DNA of 64,000 nucleotides from Paenibacillus kobensis NBRC 15729 (GTDB lineage Bacteria; Bacillota; Bacilli; Paenibacillales; Paenibacillaceae), in assembly GCF_004000825.1 (NCBI RefSeq), contig NZ_BILZ01000026.1:1-64000 (forward strand), given 5' to 3'. The notes beneath the pieces are model-generated. The model made no database searches. It saw nothing but the letters and a program-made list of their open reading frames with translations, and was not told the origin of the DNA. The position numbers were made by a program, and so were the translations under genes. Positions 27,156 to 42,941 of the stretch are shown here, one piece after another (position 1 is the first letter of the stretch; the number at the start of each line of letters is the position of its first letter).

Positions 27156-28196
27156 TTACTTAATAATGTTGTTCTCTTGATCTTTCACTTGTGCCTTCAT
27201 CGCATCCGTAATCGTAATGCCTTGCGCTGCAGCTGCTTTTTCATTCAAGATCAGATCAAGCTTGTCCGGTACCGTAATTTTCATATCGCCCGGTTTTTTT
27301 CCGTTTTTCAAAATCTCCGCTGCCATCTGGCCGACTTGATAGCCATGGTCATAATATTTGAAGCCAACCGTAGCAAACGAGCCATTCTCCACTGTATCAC
27401 GGTCGCTCGAGAAGAGCGGTAGATGTTTATCATTTGCCGTCTGTACGACAGCGTCAAAACCGTTAACCACCATGTTGTCGAGCGTTACATACAAAGCATC
27501 TACACGGCCCACGAGCGAGTCGGCAGCTTGTTTAACCTCGGACGTATTCGTAACTGGTGCTTTCACCAGCTCGATTCCGTATTTCGCAAGTTCTTTCTTC
27601 GCGATATCCGCCATAACGACTGCGTTCGTCTCGCCTTCATTAATAATGAGGCCGAGCTTCTTCACGTTCGGGAAGTCCGTCGAGATAAATTTCATCAATT
27701 GCGCAATAGCCTCAGGGTTCGTATCCGATGCCCCGCTGACATTGCCCCCTGGCTGGTCCATGCTGCTAACGATATCAGCCGCTACCGGATCCGTTACAGC
27801 AGCGAACAATACTGGCGTATCTTTCACTTGTTGAACGACCGCTTGTGCCGATGGCGTTGCAATTGCCAGGACGAGATCGTCTTTATCGCCGGCAATCTTC
27901 TGTGCAATGGACAGATTGTTCGTCTGATCGCCTTGCGCATTGTTATAATCGATTTTCAGGTTTGTGCCTTCTACAAGCCCCGCATCTTTCAACGCCGCAA
28001 TAAAACCTTCGCGTGTTGCGTCAAGTGCCGGATGCTCGACGATCTGCGAGATACCGATCTTGTAAGTCTTCTCAGCGCTTCCCGCATTCGTACTTTCATT
28101 ACTGCCATTCGAATCGGTTGGTTTGCTTCCGCAACCTGCGGAAACGAGCAGCGTTGCTGCCAATACGAGTGAACCCCATGCTCTCTTGCTGAACAA
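27156..28196 (-). CDS. ABC transporter substrate-binding lipoprotein
   Basis: 346 residues. It starts with TTG at 28196, chosen because AGGAGGGG lies 6 nt upstream; no ATG is suitably placed. A signal peptide ends with the lipobox VSAGC, then a Ser/Asn-rich linker and two periplasmic-binding-type lobes (YKIGISQIVEHPALD, LGLIINEGETNAVVM). It matches the ABC_sub_bind (PF04392) pattern, linked in streptococci to tryptophan uptake. No T-box or TRAP site was seen upstream, so substrate control is not shown. Confidence 0.87.
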   Translation of the reverse strand: MFSKRAWGSLVLAATLLVSAGCGSKPTDSNGSNESTNAGSAEKTYKIGISQIVEHPALDATREGFIAALKDAGLVEGTNLKIDYNNAQGDQTNNLSIAQKIAGDKDDLVLAIATPSAQAVVQQVKDTPVLFAAVTDPVAADIVSSMDQPGGNVSGASDTNPEAIAQLMKFISTDFPNVKKLGLIINEGETNAVVMADIAKKELAKYGIELVKAPVTNTSEVKQAADSLVGRVDALYVTLDNMVVNGFDAVVQTANDKHLPLFSSDRDTVENGSFATVGFKYYDHGYQVGQMAAEILKNGKKPGDMKITVPDKLDLILNEKAAAAQGITITDAMKAQVKDQENNIIK

Positions 28197-28291
28197 AATG
28201 AACCCCTCCTGATGTATGTGTCTCTTCGAGCATAGACAATACGTACATTCCTGTTTTTTACACAAGAATGACACGGTTTTTGCTTATATTA

Positions 28292-28321
28292 ATACTACTT
28301 GTTGAATGTTTATATCGTCAA
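28292..28321 (-). promoter_or_regulatory. Weak candidate promoter of the ABC importer operon
   Basis: TTGACG, 18-bp spacer, TAGTAT on the minus strand about 100 nt upstream of the binding-protein gene, in a very AT-rich stretch. The -10 is poor. Confidence 0.35.
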
Positions 28322-28344
28322 TATTAAGAATTTACATTTTATTA

Positions 28345-28376
28345 ATGGTAAAATACACCATAAAAATATTTACCAT
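28345..28376. promoter_or_regulatory. Operator-like inverted repeat before the ABC importer
   Basis: ATGGTAAAATA and TATTTACCAT face each other around 11 nt, just upstream of the candidate -35 box. The position suits a repressor or activator of the importer genes. Confidence 0.4.
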
Positions 28377-28393
28377 CCATGTATATATAAAAC

Positions 28394-28430
28394 AAAAAAG
28401 CCTCAAGTCATATAAATGACTTGAGGCTTT
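28394..28430 (-). terminator. Terminator of the str operon after tuf
   Basis: Perfect stem AAAGCCTCAAGTCAT/ATGACTTGAGGCTTT with a 4-nt loop and TTTTTTG after it on the minus strand. Confidence 0.93.
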
Positions 28431-28464
28431 CGTCAATGCATTACGGCGTTACCGCTGCAAGGCA

Positions 28465-29655
<1,191 letters not shown>

Positions 29656-29790
29656 TGAACATGTGCCTCCTTAAATAAATATAATTTGTAGTGTGTATGT
29701 GATGGTATCCGCGGCTTACGACTTGTCGCGCAAGCCGCAAGACAACCAAGTAAACCTTATCCCTAAGCCATTACCCTTAGAACGTTAGAC

Positions 29791-31866
29791 TTAAGCGCCT
29801 TTGTTCTTCGCGATGATTGCTTCGGAGATCGAACGTGGAACTTCCTCATAGTGAGACAGTTCCATCGAGAATACCCCGCGTCCTTGCGTACCCGAACGGA
29901 GAACCGTCGAGTAACCGAACATTTCTGCAAGAGGTACCTTCGCACGAACGATCAAAGAGCCGTGTTTCGTGTCCGAACCTTCGATGCGGCCGCGACGGGA
30001 GCTAAGCATACCCATTACGTCACCCATGTACTCTTCCGGAACACTAACTTCGACTTTCATGATTGGCTCAAGCAGTACAGGGGAACATTTCTCCTTAGCT
30101 GCTTTAAGCGCCATCGATCCAGCAATTTTGAACGCCATCTCCGAGGAGTCAACGTCATGGTACGAACCATCGACAACAGTTGCTTTGATGTCAACAAGCG
30201 GGAAGCCTGCGAGGACACCATTTTTCATCGATTCTTCGATACCAGCTTGGATAGGTCCGATGAACTCACGAGGAATGGAACCACCCACCGTTTTGTTCTC
30301 GAACGTGAAGCCTGCGCCTGGCTCTTGTGGTTCGAACTCAACCCAGCAATGACCGAACTGGCCACGACCGCCGGATTGGCGAACGAACTTACCTTCTACC
30401 TTAGCAGCAACTTTGAAAGTCTCACGGTAAGCTACCTGTGGTGCGCCTACGTTCGTTTCGACTTTAAATTCACGAAGCATACGGTCAACGAGGATCTCCA
30501 AGTGGAGCTCGCCCATACCCGCGATGATCGTTTGACCAGTTTCTTCGTCCGTGTGAGCGCGGAACGTCGGATCTTCTTCAGCGAGCTTCTGAAGCGCGAT
30601 ACCCATTTTGTCTTGGTCAGCCTTAGTCTTAGGCTCAACCGCGAGTTGGATAACTGGCTCTGGGAAGTTCATCGACTCAAGAATTACCGGGTTCTTCTCG
30701 TCGCACAGCGTGTCGCCGGTCGTCGTATCTTTCAGACCTACTGCAGCCGCGATATCACCGGAGTAAACTTCGCTGATCTCTTGACGGCTGTTAGCGTGCA
30801 TCTGAAGGATACGGCCAACCCGTTCACGTTTACCTTTCGTTGCATTCACAACATACGAACCGGAGCTCAATACACCGGAATATACGCGGAAGAACGTCAG
30901 TTTACCGACATACGGGTCAGTCATGATTTTGAACGCCAGTGCTGCGAACGGTTGATCGTCAGCCGATTTGCGAGTCGTCTCCGTGCCGTCTTCAAGGGTA
31001 CCCTTGATGTCAGGAACGTCGATTGGAGCTGGCAAAAAGTCAACGACAGCGTCAAGCATCAACTGAACGCCTTTGTTACGGTAGGAAGAACCGCATACAA
31101 CTGGGAAGATTTTAACTTCGCAAACGCCCTTACGGAGCGTTGCTTTCAGTTCCGCGATTGTGACTTCTTCACCCTCGAGGTACTTCATCGTCAATTCTTC
31201 ATCCAGTTCTGCAACTTTCTCTACCAGATCCGCACGGAGCTCTTCGACTTTATCTGCGAGGTCCGCTGGGATTTCGATTTCCTCAGGATCTTTACCGAGG
31301 TCATCTTTGTACTTATATGCTTTACGCTCAATCAGATCAATCATGCCGATGAAATCATTCTCAGCACCGATTGGCAATTGGATTGCGACAGCATTGGCTT
31401 GAAGACGCTCGCGCATGTCTTTTACGACATTCAGGAAGTCTGCGCCGATAATATCCATTTTGTTGACGTATGCGATCCGTGGAACGCCGTAGCGGTCCGC
31501 TTGACGCCATACAGTCTCGGACTGAGGTTCAACGCCCTCTTTCGCACTGAAAACACCTACAGCCCCGTCCAATACACGCAGGGAACGTTCAACTTCAACA
31601 GTGAAGTCAACGTGCCCCGGGGTGTCGATAATATTGATGCGGTGACCATTCCATTGAGCAGTCGTCGCAGCAGACGTAATCGTGATGCCGCGCTCCTGCT
31701 CTTGCTCCATCCAGTCCATCGTTGCTGCACCTTCGTGCACCTCGCCGATTTTGTGGGTACGGCCCGTGTAGAACAGGATCCGTTCGGTAGTCGTGGTTTT
31801 ACCAGCGTCAATATGCGCCATAATCCCGATGTTACGCGTATTTTTCAAGGAGAACTCTCTTGCCAT
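29791..31866 (-). CDS. fusA: Elongation factor G
   Basis: 691 residues; GTPase that translocates the ribosome. [24 protein letters not shown] and NKMD are in the G domain; domain IV carries [20 protein letters not shown]. Fusidic acid contact regions look ordinary. The ATG has GGAAGGAG upstream. Between rpsG and tuf. Confidence 0.99.
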   Translation of the reverse strand: MAREFSLKNTRNIGIMAHIDAGKTTTTERILFYTGRTHKIGEVHEGAATMDWMEQEQERGITITSAATTAQWNGHRINIIDTPGHVDFTVEVERSLRVLDGAVGVFSAKEGVEPQSETVWRQADRYGVPRIAYVNKMDIIGADFLNVVKDMRERLQANAVAIQLPIGAENDFIGMIDLIERKAYKYKDDLGKDPEEIEIPADLADKVEELRADLVEKVAELDEELTMKYLEGEEVTIAELKATLRKGVCEVKIFPVVCGSSYRNKGVQLMLDAVVDFLPAPIDVPDIKGTLEDGTETTRKSADDQPFAALAFKIMTDPYVGKLTFFRVYSGVLSSGSYVVNATKGKRERVGRILQMHANSRQEISEVYSGDIAAAVGLKDTTTGDTLCDEKNPVILESMNFPEPVIQLAVEPKTKADQDKMGIALQKLAEEDPTFRAHTDEETGQTIIAGMGELHLEILVDRMLREFKVETNVGAPQVAYRETFKVAAKVEGKFVRQSGGRGQFGHCWVEFEPQEPGAGFTFENKTVGGSIPREFIGPIQAGIEESMKNGVLAGFPLVDIKATVVDGSYHDVDSSEMAFKIAGSMALKAAKEKCSPVLLEPIMKVEVSVPEEYMGDVMGMLSSRRGRIEGSDTKHGSLIVRAKVPLAEMFGYSTVLRSGTQGRGVFSMELSHYEEVPRSISEAIIAKNKGA

Positions 31867-31901
31867 GATTATGTCTCCTTCCGATTATACGAATGTGAAT
31901 C

Positions 31902-32372
31902 CTACCAACGGTAGTGTGCGAACGCTTTGTTGGCTTCCGCCATTTTGTGCGTGTCTTCGCGTTTTTTAACAGCTGCGCCCGTGTTGTTCGATGCGTCCAG
32001 AATTTCAGCAGCCAGACGTTCTACCATCGTTTTCTCACCGCGGTTGCGGGAGTAGTTCACGAGCCAACGAAGACCAAGCGACGTACGGCGCTCTGGTTTC
32101 ACTTCGATCGGAACTTGATAGTTGGAACCGCCTACGCGGCGAGCTTTAACTTCAAGGACAGGCATGATGTTCTTAATTGCTGCTTCAAAAACTTCCATAG
32201 GCTCTTTGCCCGAACGCTCTTGAATCAGTTTGAAAGCATCATACAGCAGCGTTTGTGCAACGCCGCGCTTGCCGTCGATCATAATACGGTTGATGAGGCG
32301 AGTTACCAGCTTGCTATTGTACACCGGATCCGGCAGTACATCACGTTTCGTTACAGGACCTTTGCGTGGCAT
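31902..32372 (-). CDS. rpsG: 30S ribosomal protein S7
   Basis: 156 residues, uS7, a head assembly protein at the E site. [19 protein letters not shown] start, [19 protein letters not shown] and the end [14 protein letters not shown] are standard. AAGGGGG lies upstream. In E. coli S7 represses the str operon; no site is identified here. Confidence 0.98.
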   Translation of the reverse strand: MPRKGPVTKRDVLPDPVYNSKLVTRLINRIMIDGKRGVAQTLLYDAFKLIQERSGKEPMEVFEAAIKNIMPVLEVKARRVGGSNYQVPIEVKPERRTSLGLRWLVNYSRNRGEKTMVERLAAEILDASNNTGAAVKKREDTHKMAEANKAFAHYRW

Positions 32373-32439
32373 GAGGATGTCCCCCTTTCTTCAATAATGA
32401 CTATTTGTAGCTTTGTAATAAGCATCTCTGCTTATACGA

Positions 32440-32859
32440 TTATTTCTTCACTTTCGCACGTTTCGTACCGTATTTGGAACGAGCTTGTTTACGGTTGTTA
32501 ACACCCGCAGTATCAAGCGCGCCGCGCACGATATGGTAACGTACACCCGGAAGGTCTTTTACACGACCGCCACGGATCAATACGACGCTGTGCTCTTGCA
32601 AGTTGTGACCGATACCTGGGATGTATGCCGTTACCTCGACTTTGTTCGTCAGACGTACACGGGCATATTTCCGGAGTGCGGAGTTCGGTTTTTTCGGAGT
32701 CATTGTACCTACACGAGTGCAGACACCGCGCTTTTGAGGAGCGCTGATGTTCGTAGCCTCACGTTTCAGTGCGTTGAAACCTTTTTGCAGAGCTGGCGAT
32801 TTCGATTTAACGACTTTCGCTTGACGTCCTTTACGGACCAGCTGGTTAATAGTTGGCAT
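32440..32859 (-). CDS. rpsL: 30S ribosomal protein S12
   Basis: 139 residues, uS12, at the decoding centre. The streptomycin-resistance positions look wild type: [14 protein letters not shown] and [17 protein letters not shown] both keep their Lys. It starts [13 protein letters not shown] after GGAAGGGGG. 143 nt after rplGB. Confidence 0.98.
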   Translation of the reverse strand: MPTINQLVRKGRQAKVVKSKSPALQKGFNALKREATNISAPQKRGVCTRVGTMTPKKPNSALRKYARVRLTNKVEVTAYIPGIGHNLQEHSVVLIRGGRVKDLPGVRYHIVRGALDTAGVNNRKQARSKYGTKRAKVKK

Positions 32860-33002
32860 GTTGCCACCCCCTTCCCATATTTGTACCGCTTATGATCTTA
32901 CTAAAATTAAGCCCACAGATCCAGGCGATTCATAAAGAAACAAAGAAAAATTTCTGTCAGCCCGTTCACTTGAAATAAACTGCCGACAAAAATAACGATT
33001 CT

Positions 33003-33242
33003 CTATTCGTCATCCGAAGAGTCTGGAATGACTGCTGCCATAGCGGCTCCGACATCAATCCCGCAGGTTTCCCCGAGGTCCTTCATCGTCTTCACCCATG
33101 TAACTTCAATCCCTGTCTCCCCGCATAACCGGACGATACGGTCCGTCATCCGCGGATCTGCATCTTGAGCGACATAGACGAGTACGGCTTTGCGAAGCTC
33201 TACCATCTTCGTCGTTTGCTTCGTGCCGATCTTGTACTGCAT
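33003..33242 (-). CDS. rplGB: Ribosomal L7Ae-like K-turn RNA-binding protein
   Basis: 79 residues. An L7Ae/L30e-fold protein matching B. subtilis YbxF (RplGB), which binds kink-turn RNAs; its precise role is not settled. The core LRKAVLVYVAQDADPRMTDRIVRLC and CGIDVGAAMAAVI are visible, with an acidic end. First gene of the str operon, about 55 nt after its promoter. The AAAGGTGA site is weaker than in the other genes. Confidence 0.92.
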   Translation of the reverse strand: MQYKIGTKQTTKMVELRKAVLVYVAQDADPRMTDRIVRLCGETGIEVTWVKTMKDLGETCGIDVGAAMAAVIPDSSDDE

Positions 33243-33299
33243 GCAATCACCTTTCTTCGTCCTGGCGGACAGGGATCACACGAACAGGCACACTTCGAT

Positions 33300-33329
33300 A
33301 TATTAGCACCTGACGCCCATTCATGTCAA
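33300..33329 (-). promoter_or_regulatory. str operon promoter
   Basis: Perfect -35 TTGACA, 18-bp spacer, TAATAT with TGC before it (extended -10). It separates rplGB-rpsL-rpsG-fusA-tuf from rpoBC. Confidence 0.75.
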
Positions 33330-33385
33330 GGCGTATCACTTGAATTATTACATATATTATTACTGTAAAAATACGGTCTTTCATA

Positions 33386-33447
33386 AGAAACGGAACCTGC
33401 AGACGCCGGCGGACGCCTAAGCGCCTCCCAACGTCCACAGCTTCCGT
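33386..33447 (-). terminator. Terminator after rpoC
   Basis: ACGGAAGCTGTGGACG pairs with CGTCTGCAGGTTCCGT (13 of 16), with a GC-rich inner part, followed by TTCTT. The U tract is short, so termination may be partial. Confidence 0.65.
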
Positions 33448-33478
33448 AAACTTCTAATCGTTCACGTGTCAACGCAGA

Positions 33479-37105
<3,627 letters not shown>

Positions 37106-37133
37106 GGAGCAACCCTCCTTCGTCAAGTATCGC

Positions 37134-40100
37134 TTATTCGATTCCGGCTTCTGAGCCTTCCAAGTTCAAATTGAGCTTGTCGCCAGCGCCTTCCTCTTCG
37201 TCGTCGATTTCCATCATTTCGATTTCTTGCTCGTCCTCGGACAAAATCTTCACATCCATGCCAAGGCTTTGAAGTTCCTTAATCAATACTTTGAACGATT
37301 CAGGAACGCCTGGCTCAGGCACGTTCTCGCCTTTCACGATCGACTCGTACGTCTTCACGCGACCTACGACGTCATCGGATTTGACGGTCAAGATTTCTTG
37401 CAGCGTATAAGCTGCACCGTATGCTTCGAGCGCCCATACTTCCATCTCACCGAAGCGCTGACCGCCGAACTGTGCTTTACCACCGAGCGGCTGCTGCGTA
37501 ACGAGTGAGTAAGGACCCGTCGAGCGGGCATGGATTTTATCGTCAACCATGTGCGCCAGTTTGATCATGTACATGACGCCGACCGTTACTTCACGTTCGA
37601 ATTCTTCGCCCGTGCGGCCGTCGTATAGCACTGTCTTACCGTTGCGCTGCATTCCTGCTTCTTCCATGGCATTAAACACGTCGTACTCGCGAGCACCGTC
37701 GAATACCGGCGTCGCAGCGTGAATACCGAGACGTTTGCAGGCCATACCAAGGTGAACCTCGAGTACCTGACCGATGTTCATCCGCGAAGGTACGCCGAGC
37801 GGATTCAGCACGACTTCAACAGGTGTGCCGTCCGGCAGGAACGGCATATCTTCTTCTGGCATGATGCGCGCGATGACACCTTTGTTACCATGGCGTCCTG
37901 CCATTTTGTCACCTTCAGAGATCTTACGTTTCTGAGCGATGTAGGCACGTACGAGTTGGTTAACGCCAGGAGGCAGCTCATCGCCGTTCTCACGGGTGAA
38001 TACTTTAACGTCGACCACGATACCGTCCGTACCGTGCGGTACGCGCAAGCTCGTGTCACGGACTTCGCGAGCCTTCTCACCGAAGATTGCATGCAAGAGA
38101 CGCTCTTCAGCCGTCAGCTCCGTAACGCCTTTAGGCGTTACTTTACCAACGAGAATGTCGCCTGCGCTGATCTCAGCACCGACACGGATAATACCGCGCT
38201 CGTCAAGGTTCTTCAGCGCTTCTTCACCGACGTTCGGGATATCGCGCGTAATTTCTTCCGGTCCAAGCTTCGTATCACGAGCTTCGGACTCATATTCTTC
38301 AATGTGGATCGATGTATAGACGTCTTCCTTCACAAGCTTCTCGCTAAGAAGAATCGCATCCTCGTAGTTGTAACCTTCCCAAGTCATGAAGGCAACGACC
38401 ACGTTGCGGCCCAGCGCCAATTCGCCTTGCTCCGTCGACGGACCATCGGCAAGGATATCACCTTTACGGATAACATCGCCTTTGTTGACTAGCGGACGCT
38501 GGTTAATGCACGTTCCTTGGTTAGAACGCATAAATTTGTGCAATTTATGTTTAATGAGATCGCCTTGCACTGGTTTGCCATCGATCAATTCGATGCGGCG
38601 CAGCCAGATCTCATTAGCCGATACCCGTTCAATGACGCCGTCGTATTTGGATACGATACATACGCCAGAGTCTTTGGCCGACTTATGTTCCATTCCCGTA
38701 CCGACAAGCGGCGCTTTAGGAATAAGAAGCGGAACGGCTTGCCGTTGCATGTTGGATCCCATGAGCGCACGGTTGGAGTCATCGTTCTCGAGGAACGGAA
38801 TGAGCGCCGTAGCGACGGATACAACCTGCTTAGGCGATACGTCCATGTAATCAACACGTTCGTTAGGCATTGTTAGGATATTGTCGTTTTTCTGTTTGTT
38901 ATAACGAACCAGAACGACATCCTCTGCGAACTTGCCTTCTTCTGAAAGCTTCGCATTAGCCTGCGCGACAACATAGTTGTCTTCTTCGTCCGCCGTCATA
39001 TAGTCGATCTGTTCGGAGACAATACCCGTCTTCGGATCAACCCAACGATACGGCGCTTCGATGAAGCCATACTCGTTAATACGTGCAAACGTCGACAAGG
39101 AGTTGATCAGACCAATGTTCGGTCCCTCCGGCGTCTCGATTGGACACATCCGGCCGTAGTGGGACGGATGTACGTCACGGACTTCGAAGCCTGCGCGCTC
39201 ACGCGTCAGACCGCCCGGTCCGAGTGCGGACAGACGGCGTTTATGCGTCAGCTCAGCAAGCGGGTTCGTCTGGTCCATGAACTGGGACAACTGGGACGAA
39301 CCGAAAAACTCCTTAATCGATGCAATAACCGGACGAATGTTAATCAGCGCCTGCGGCGTGATCGCATTCGCGTCCTGAATGGACATACGCTCGCGAACGA
39401 CGCGCTCCATACGGGACAGACCGATACGGAATTGGTTCTGAAGCAGCTCGCCTACGGAACGGAGACGACGGTTGCCCAAGTGGTCGATGTCGTCCGTGTT
39501 GCCGATGCCGTGCAGCAGGTTAATGAAGTAGTTGATCGACGAGATAATATCAGCCGGCGTAATATGCTTCACCGTTTTATCGATAATACCGTTCGATACA
39601 AGTTTCACAACCTTGCCGTCTTCAAACGGCGAGAATACGTTAATCGTCTGCAGCGGAATGTCGTCGGCGTTCAGAACGCCATTGGCAACGTGGTAAGTCT
39701 TAAAGCCGACGTTGCTCTCCAGGCGAGGCAAAATTTCATCAAGCAAACGGCGGTCAACAAGTTGGCCAGCCTCTGCTATGATTTCGCCCGTAGCCGGATC
39801 GACCAGTGTCTCTGCAAGACGTTGATTGAACAGACGGTTCTTAATGTGAAGCTTTTTGTTAATTTTGTAACGGCCTACGTTCGCAAGATCGTAGCGCTTC
39901 GGATCGAAGAAGCGTGCGACGAGCAAGCTCTTTGCGTTCTCCAGCGTAGGCGGTTCGCCCGGACGAAGACGCTCGTAAATTTCGATGAGCGCTTTCTCTG
40001 TCGAATCCGTGTTGTCCTTGTCCAGCGTATTGCGTATATATTCATCTTGCCCGAGCAGGTCCAAAATTTCGGCATCCGTACCGAAACCAAGGGCGCGGAG

Positions 40101-40682
40101 CAGCACCGTGACCGGAATTTTACGAGTACGGTCGATACGGACATAAATAATGTCCTTCGCATCCGTCTCGAGTTCCAGCCAAGCACCGCGGTTCGGAATA
40201 ACCGTCGCCGTGTAGGTACGCTTAGCGTTCTTATCGACCTTCGTGCTGAAGTAGACGCTAGGGGAGCGGACCAACTGGCTGACGATAACCCGTTCTGCAC
40301 CGTTGATAATAAACGTGCCCGTCTCGGTCATAAGCGGGAAATCGCCCATGAACACTTCTTGTTCTTTAACTTCGCCCGTTTCCTTGTTAAGGAGACGCAC
40401 TTTCACACGAAGCGGAGCCGCAAACGTAACGTCGCGTTCTTTAGACTCATCGACTGAATACTTAGGCTCACCTAAGCTATAATCGATAAATTCGAGTGAC
40501 AGATTGCCCGTAAAGTCCTGAATCGGCGAAATGTCCTGGAACAACTCGAGTAAATCGGCATCCAGAAACTTTTCGTACGACTTTTGTTGGATTTCAATCA
40601 GGTTCGGGACTTCGAGCACTTCGTTAATGCGCGCATAACTTCTCCGCGTGCGTCGACCATACTGAACAAGTTGTCCTGCCAA
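37134..40682 (-). CDS. rpoB: RNA polymerase beta subunit
   Basis: 1182 residues, beginning [18 protein letters not shown] with a TTG start at 40682 (GAGG 5 nt upstream). The rifampicin region reads [18 protein letters not shown] and LSALGPGG, which is the sensitive type. [15 protein letters not shown] and the C-terminal clamp contacts [16 protein letters not shown] are typical. The C-terminus is acidic ([12 protein letters not shown]). Preceded by a 500-nt leader with large hairpins. Confidence 0.98.
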   Translation of the reverse strand: MAGQLVQYGRRTRRSYARINEVLEVPNLIEIQQKSYEKFLDADLLELFQDISPIQDFTGNLSLEFIDYSLGEPKYSVDESKERDVTFAAPLRVKVRLLNKETGEVKEQEVFMGDFPLMTETGTFIINGAERVIVSQLVRSPSVYFSTKVDKNAKRTYTATVIPNRGAWLELETDAKDIIYVRIDRTRKIPVTVLLRALGFGTDAEILDLLGQDEYIRNTLDKDNTDSTEKALIEIYERLRPGEPPTLENAKSLLVARFFDPKRYDLANVGRYKINKKLHIKNRLFNQRLAETLVDPATGEIIAEAGQLVDRRLLDEILPRLESNVGFKTYHVANGVLNADDIPLQTINVFSPFEDGKVVKLVSNGIIDKTVKHITPADIISSINYFINLLHGIGNTDDIDHLGNRRLRSVGELLQNQFRIGLSRMERVVRERMSIQDANAITPQALINIRPVIASIKEFFGSSQLSQFMDQTNPLAELTHKRRLSALGPGGLTRERAGFEVRDVHPSHYGRMCPIETPEGPNIGLINSLSTFARINEYGFIEAPYRWVDPKTGIVSEQIDYMTADEEDNYVVAQANAKLSEEGKFAEDVVLVRYNKQKNDNILTMPNERVDYMDVSPKQVVSVATALIPFLENDDSNRALMGSNMQRQAVPLLIPKAPLVGTGMEHKSAKDSGVCIVSKYDGVIERVSANEIWLRRIELIDGKPVQGDLIKHKLHKFMRSNQGTCINQRPLVNKGDVIRKGDILADGPSTEQGELALGRNVVVAFMTWEGYNYEDAILLSEKLVKEDVYTSIHIEEYESEARDTKLGPEEITRDIPNVGEEALKNLDERGIIRVGAEISAGDILVGKVTPKGVTELTAEERLLHAIFGEKAREVRDTSLRVPHGTDGIVVDVKVFTRENGDELPPGVNQLVRAYIAQKRKISEGDKMAGRHGNKGVIARIMPEEDMPFLPDGTPVEVVLNPLGVPSRMNIGQVLEVHLGMACKRLGIHAATPVFDGAREYDVFNAMEEAGMQRNGKTVLYDGRTGEEFEREVTVGVMYMIKLAHMVDDKIHARSTGPYSLVTQQPLGGKAQFGGQRFGEMEVWALEAYGAAYTLQEILTVKSDDVVGRVKTYESIVKGENVPEPGVPESFKVLIKELQSLGMDVKILSEDEQEIEMMEIDDEEEGAGDKLNLNLEGSEAGIE

Positions 40683-41180
40683 CTTAACCTCACCCCTCAT
40701 GTCTGCTTCACAGCTTACGTATCGTAAAACAATAAAAACTTCCGCGACGGTCACCGCATCTGCTTGATGCATTCCGTCTATTAGAGGAAGTTTTCAGCCC
40801 GTCAAGCGAAGCTGATGTCCGCTCCTTGCAGACCCAGCTTCGCTTGACGGCTTTGAATCTTTGTGAAAAACAACTCCTAACGGCACCTTCTGTAAAGGAA
40901 GGCCCGGGCGGTGCTTTTCCTTGCGAGATAAGGAGGCGGTCGTTTGATGCTAGATCGCTTTCTTATCTCGTAAAGAAAAGGCTCCATCTCGAATGATGTT
41001 CGATGAAAGAGCAACCAGCCGGAGCGTGATGAATCGATTCGCAGCATAGAGGCTCATACTAAAGTAATTTTGCCCAAAACGTAAACATTATACGTCATTT
41101 CATTATTTTCTATGCATGATGCGGTCGAATTTTGTTCTTGACATTTTAGCCAGCTAAAGAGAAATAGCCCAGTCTAATAC
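40683..41180 (-). promoter_or_regulatory. Structured 500-nt leader of rpoBC
   Basis: No gene is seen. A perfect 16-bp stem (40799-40814 with 40835-40850) lies about 120 nt before rpoB. A second stem of about 20 bp with few mismatches is formed by 40914-40932 and 40962-40982 (core CGAGATAAG/CTTATCTCG). Smaller ones include CCTTC/GAAGG. The stems have no U tract, so RNA processing or attenuation under factor control are better guesses than simple termination. Confidence 0.65.
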
Positions 41181-41186
41181 TGACAT

Positions 41187-41216
41187 TTTATAATAATATC
41201 ACAATTGAAATGTCAA
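41187..41216 (-). promoter_or_regulatory. rpoBC promoter
   Basis: Perfect -35 TTGACA, 18-bp spacer, TATAAA on the minus strand, just after the methyltransferase gene. It lets rpoBC be transcribed apart from the L10 operon. Confidence 0.75.
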
Positions 41217-41228
41217 GTCAACAAATAG

Positions 41229-41843
41229 TTACGCTTCTTCCGTTCTTTCACGGGTTGCTTTAAAGATGCGGTACCCCTTGTCTTTCGTCACTTCTTCTAC
41301 GCTGCCGAACAGCTCCATTAGCTTCGCTTCTGCAGACGGTGCGCCTTGCTTCTTCTGAATGACAACCCACATCGATCCGCCGGGCTCAATCAGATCGAAG
41401 CCCTCTTCGAATATCCGATGAACGACCGCTTTGCCTGCCCGTATTGGAGGATTGGTTACGATCACATTGTAACTGCCGCCTCGCACAGCTTCATATATAT
41501 CGCTCTGCAGCAGCGTTACATTACTAATGCCATTCAGCTTCGCATTCTCTGCCGCAAGCTGAACCGCGCGCTCGTTAATATCGATCATCGTCACATGTCC
41601 GCGGTTGGCAAGCTTTGCACAAGTTAGCCCAATCGGGCCATAACCGCACCCAACGTCGAGCACTTTGGCATCAGGAGCAATGTCGAGCGCATCGATTAAT
41701 ACTCGGCTTCCATAATCGATCCCCGATTTAGAGAATACGCCGGCATCAGTTGTGAACTTGAAACGAATACCGCGCAATTCCGTCTCATGAACTTGGCGGT
41801 TATGCGCCACATCAGGCGTCTTCGAGTAATAATGATTAGACAC
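41229..41843 (-). CDS. Class I SAM-dependent methyltransferase (16S rRNA RsmC-like, YbxB)
   Basis: 204 residues. SAM-binding motif VLDVGCGYGPIGL at about 63-75, second acidic residue in MIDINERAV, and the catalytic NPPIRAGK motif of the RsmC/RlmG family, which methylates guanine in rRNA. It matches B. subtilis YbxB between rplL and rpoB. The GTG at 41843 is preferred (GTAGGAG 8 nt upstream) over one at 41852. A likely terminator precedes it, so expression may depend on readthrough from rplL. Confidence 0.88.
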   Translation of the reverse strand: MSNHYYSKTPDVAHNRQVHETELRGIRFKFTTDAGVFSKSGIDYGSRVLIDALDIAPDAKVLDVGCGYGPIGLTCAKLANRGHVTMIDINERAVQLAAENAKLNGISNVTLLQSDIYEAVRGGSYNVIVTNPPIRAGKAVVHRIFEEGFDLIEPGGSMWVVIQKKQGAPSAEAKLMELFGSVEEVTKDKGYRIFKATRERTEEA

Positions 41844-41883
41844 TGCATTCACTCCTACCCGCTATTGGTCTGCAAAATAGGAA

Positions 41884-41919
41884 CGAACCCCTCGAAGCCG
41901 CTAAGCTCCAAGGGGTTCG
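41884..41919 (-). terminator. Partial terminator after rplL
   Basis: Minus-strand stem CGAACCCCT/AGGGGTTCG with inner AGC/GCT pairing, followed by TTCCTATTTT. The poor U tract suggests partial termination between the ribosomal stalk genes and downstream genes. Confidence 0.7.
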
Positions 41920-41936
41920 CCATCTCGTAAACGAGA

Positions 41937-42299
41937 TTATTTTACTTCTACCGATGCGCCTGCTTCTTCGAGCTTAGCTTTGATAGCTTCAGCTTCTTCT
42001 TTAGCAATTTTTTCTTTCAGCGCTTTAGGAGCGTTGTCTACAACTTCTTTCGCTTCTTTCAGGCCAAGACCCGTCAGTTCGCGAACAACTTTGATTACGT
42101 TGATTTTCGATGCGCCTGCGCTCGTCAGGATTACGTCGAATTCAGTTTGCTCAGCAACTTCTGCTGCGCCGCCGCCTGCAACTACTGCTACTGGAGCTGC
42201 AGCTGTTACGCCGAATTCTTCTTCAATTGCTTTTACCAGATCGTTCAGTTCGAGAACCGTCATAGCCTTGATGGCTTCCAAGATTTGCTCTTTAGACAT
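41937..42299 (-). CDS. rplL: 50S ribosomal protein L7/L12
   Basis: 120 residues, bL12, the flexible stalk that recruits translation GTPases. The N-terminal dimer helix ([18 protein letters not shown]), an Ala/Val/Gly hinge around 36-50 ([14 protein letters not shown]) and the C-terminal domain [20 protein letters not shown] are clear. GGAGGT precedes the ATG. 75 nt after rplJ. Confidence 0.98.
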   Translation of the reverse strand: MSKEQILEAIKAMTVLELNDLVKAIEEEFGVTAAAPVAVVAGGGAAEVAEQTEFDVILTSAGASKINVIKVVRELTGLGLKEAKEVVDNAPKALKEKIAKEEAEAIKAKLEEAGASVEVK

Positions 42300-42374
42300 G
42301 GTTAAACCTCCATAAATTTAAGTTATTGGTATGGTTGATGCTAAGCCGTCCAAATTAGGCGGCAGGACAATTCA

Positions 42375-42878
42375 TTAAGCTTGTGCTTCTTGTTTCTCCG
42401 AAACGGCTTTGACTGCCAGCGCGAAGTTGCGAACTGGAGCTTGGAGCACGCTGAGGAGCATGGACAACAAACCTTCGCGGGACGGAAGATCCGCCAGCGC
42501 TTTGATTTGTTCTACGTCAACGACACGGCCTTCAACTACGCCGCCTTTAATCTTCAGAGCGTCGTTCTTCTTAGCGAAGCCGCTCAGGATTTTGGCAGGA
42601 GCAACGATGTCGTCGCCGCCAAACGCGATTGCCGTTGGACCCGTAAGAACAGCGTCCAGATCCGAAAGTTCAGCGGAAGCCGTAGCGCGGCGAACGAGCG
42701 AGTTCTTCAATACTTGGAACTCGATGCCCGCTTCACGCAGTTGCTTACGCAGTTCCGTAACTTGCGCTACGTTCAAACCACGGTAGTCCGCTACGACAGT
42801 CGACGAGCTGTTGCGAAGTTTCGCAGCAATCTCTTCTACAGCCAATTGTTTCTCTTGGATGATATTTGCGTTTGCCAT
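42375..42878 (-). CDS. rplJ: 50S ribosomal protein L10
   Basis: 167 residues, uL10, base of the stalk that binds L12 dimers. It starts [16 protein letters not shown] (ATG at 42878 after GGGAGGTG). [26 protein letters not shown] is typical; the C-terminal helix [16 protein letters not shown] binds L12. Controlled by the leader at 42942-43065. Confidence 0.98.
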   Translation of the reverse strand: MANANIIQEKQLAVEEIAAKLRNSSSTVVADYRGLNVAQVTELRKQLREAGIEFQVLKNSLVRRATASAELSDLDAVLTGPTAIAFGGDDIVAPAKILSGFAKKNDALKIKGGVVEGRVVDVEQIKALADLPSREGLLSMLLSVLQAPVRNFALAVKAVSEKQEAQA

Positions 42879-42941
42879 TCTGTACACCTCCCGTAATTTA
42901 TTGCACATTCCGTTACTTGCGTTTCCCCGCCCGTGATGCAT

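Noticed and set aside
29851-31914. Very long open frame on the plus strand opposite fusA
   Set aside because: It mirrors the codon pattern of fusA, has no ribosome binding site and no recognisable protein family; similar antisense frames lie opposite rpoC, rpoB, tuf and secY.
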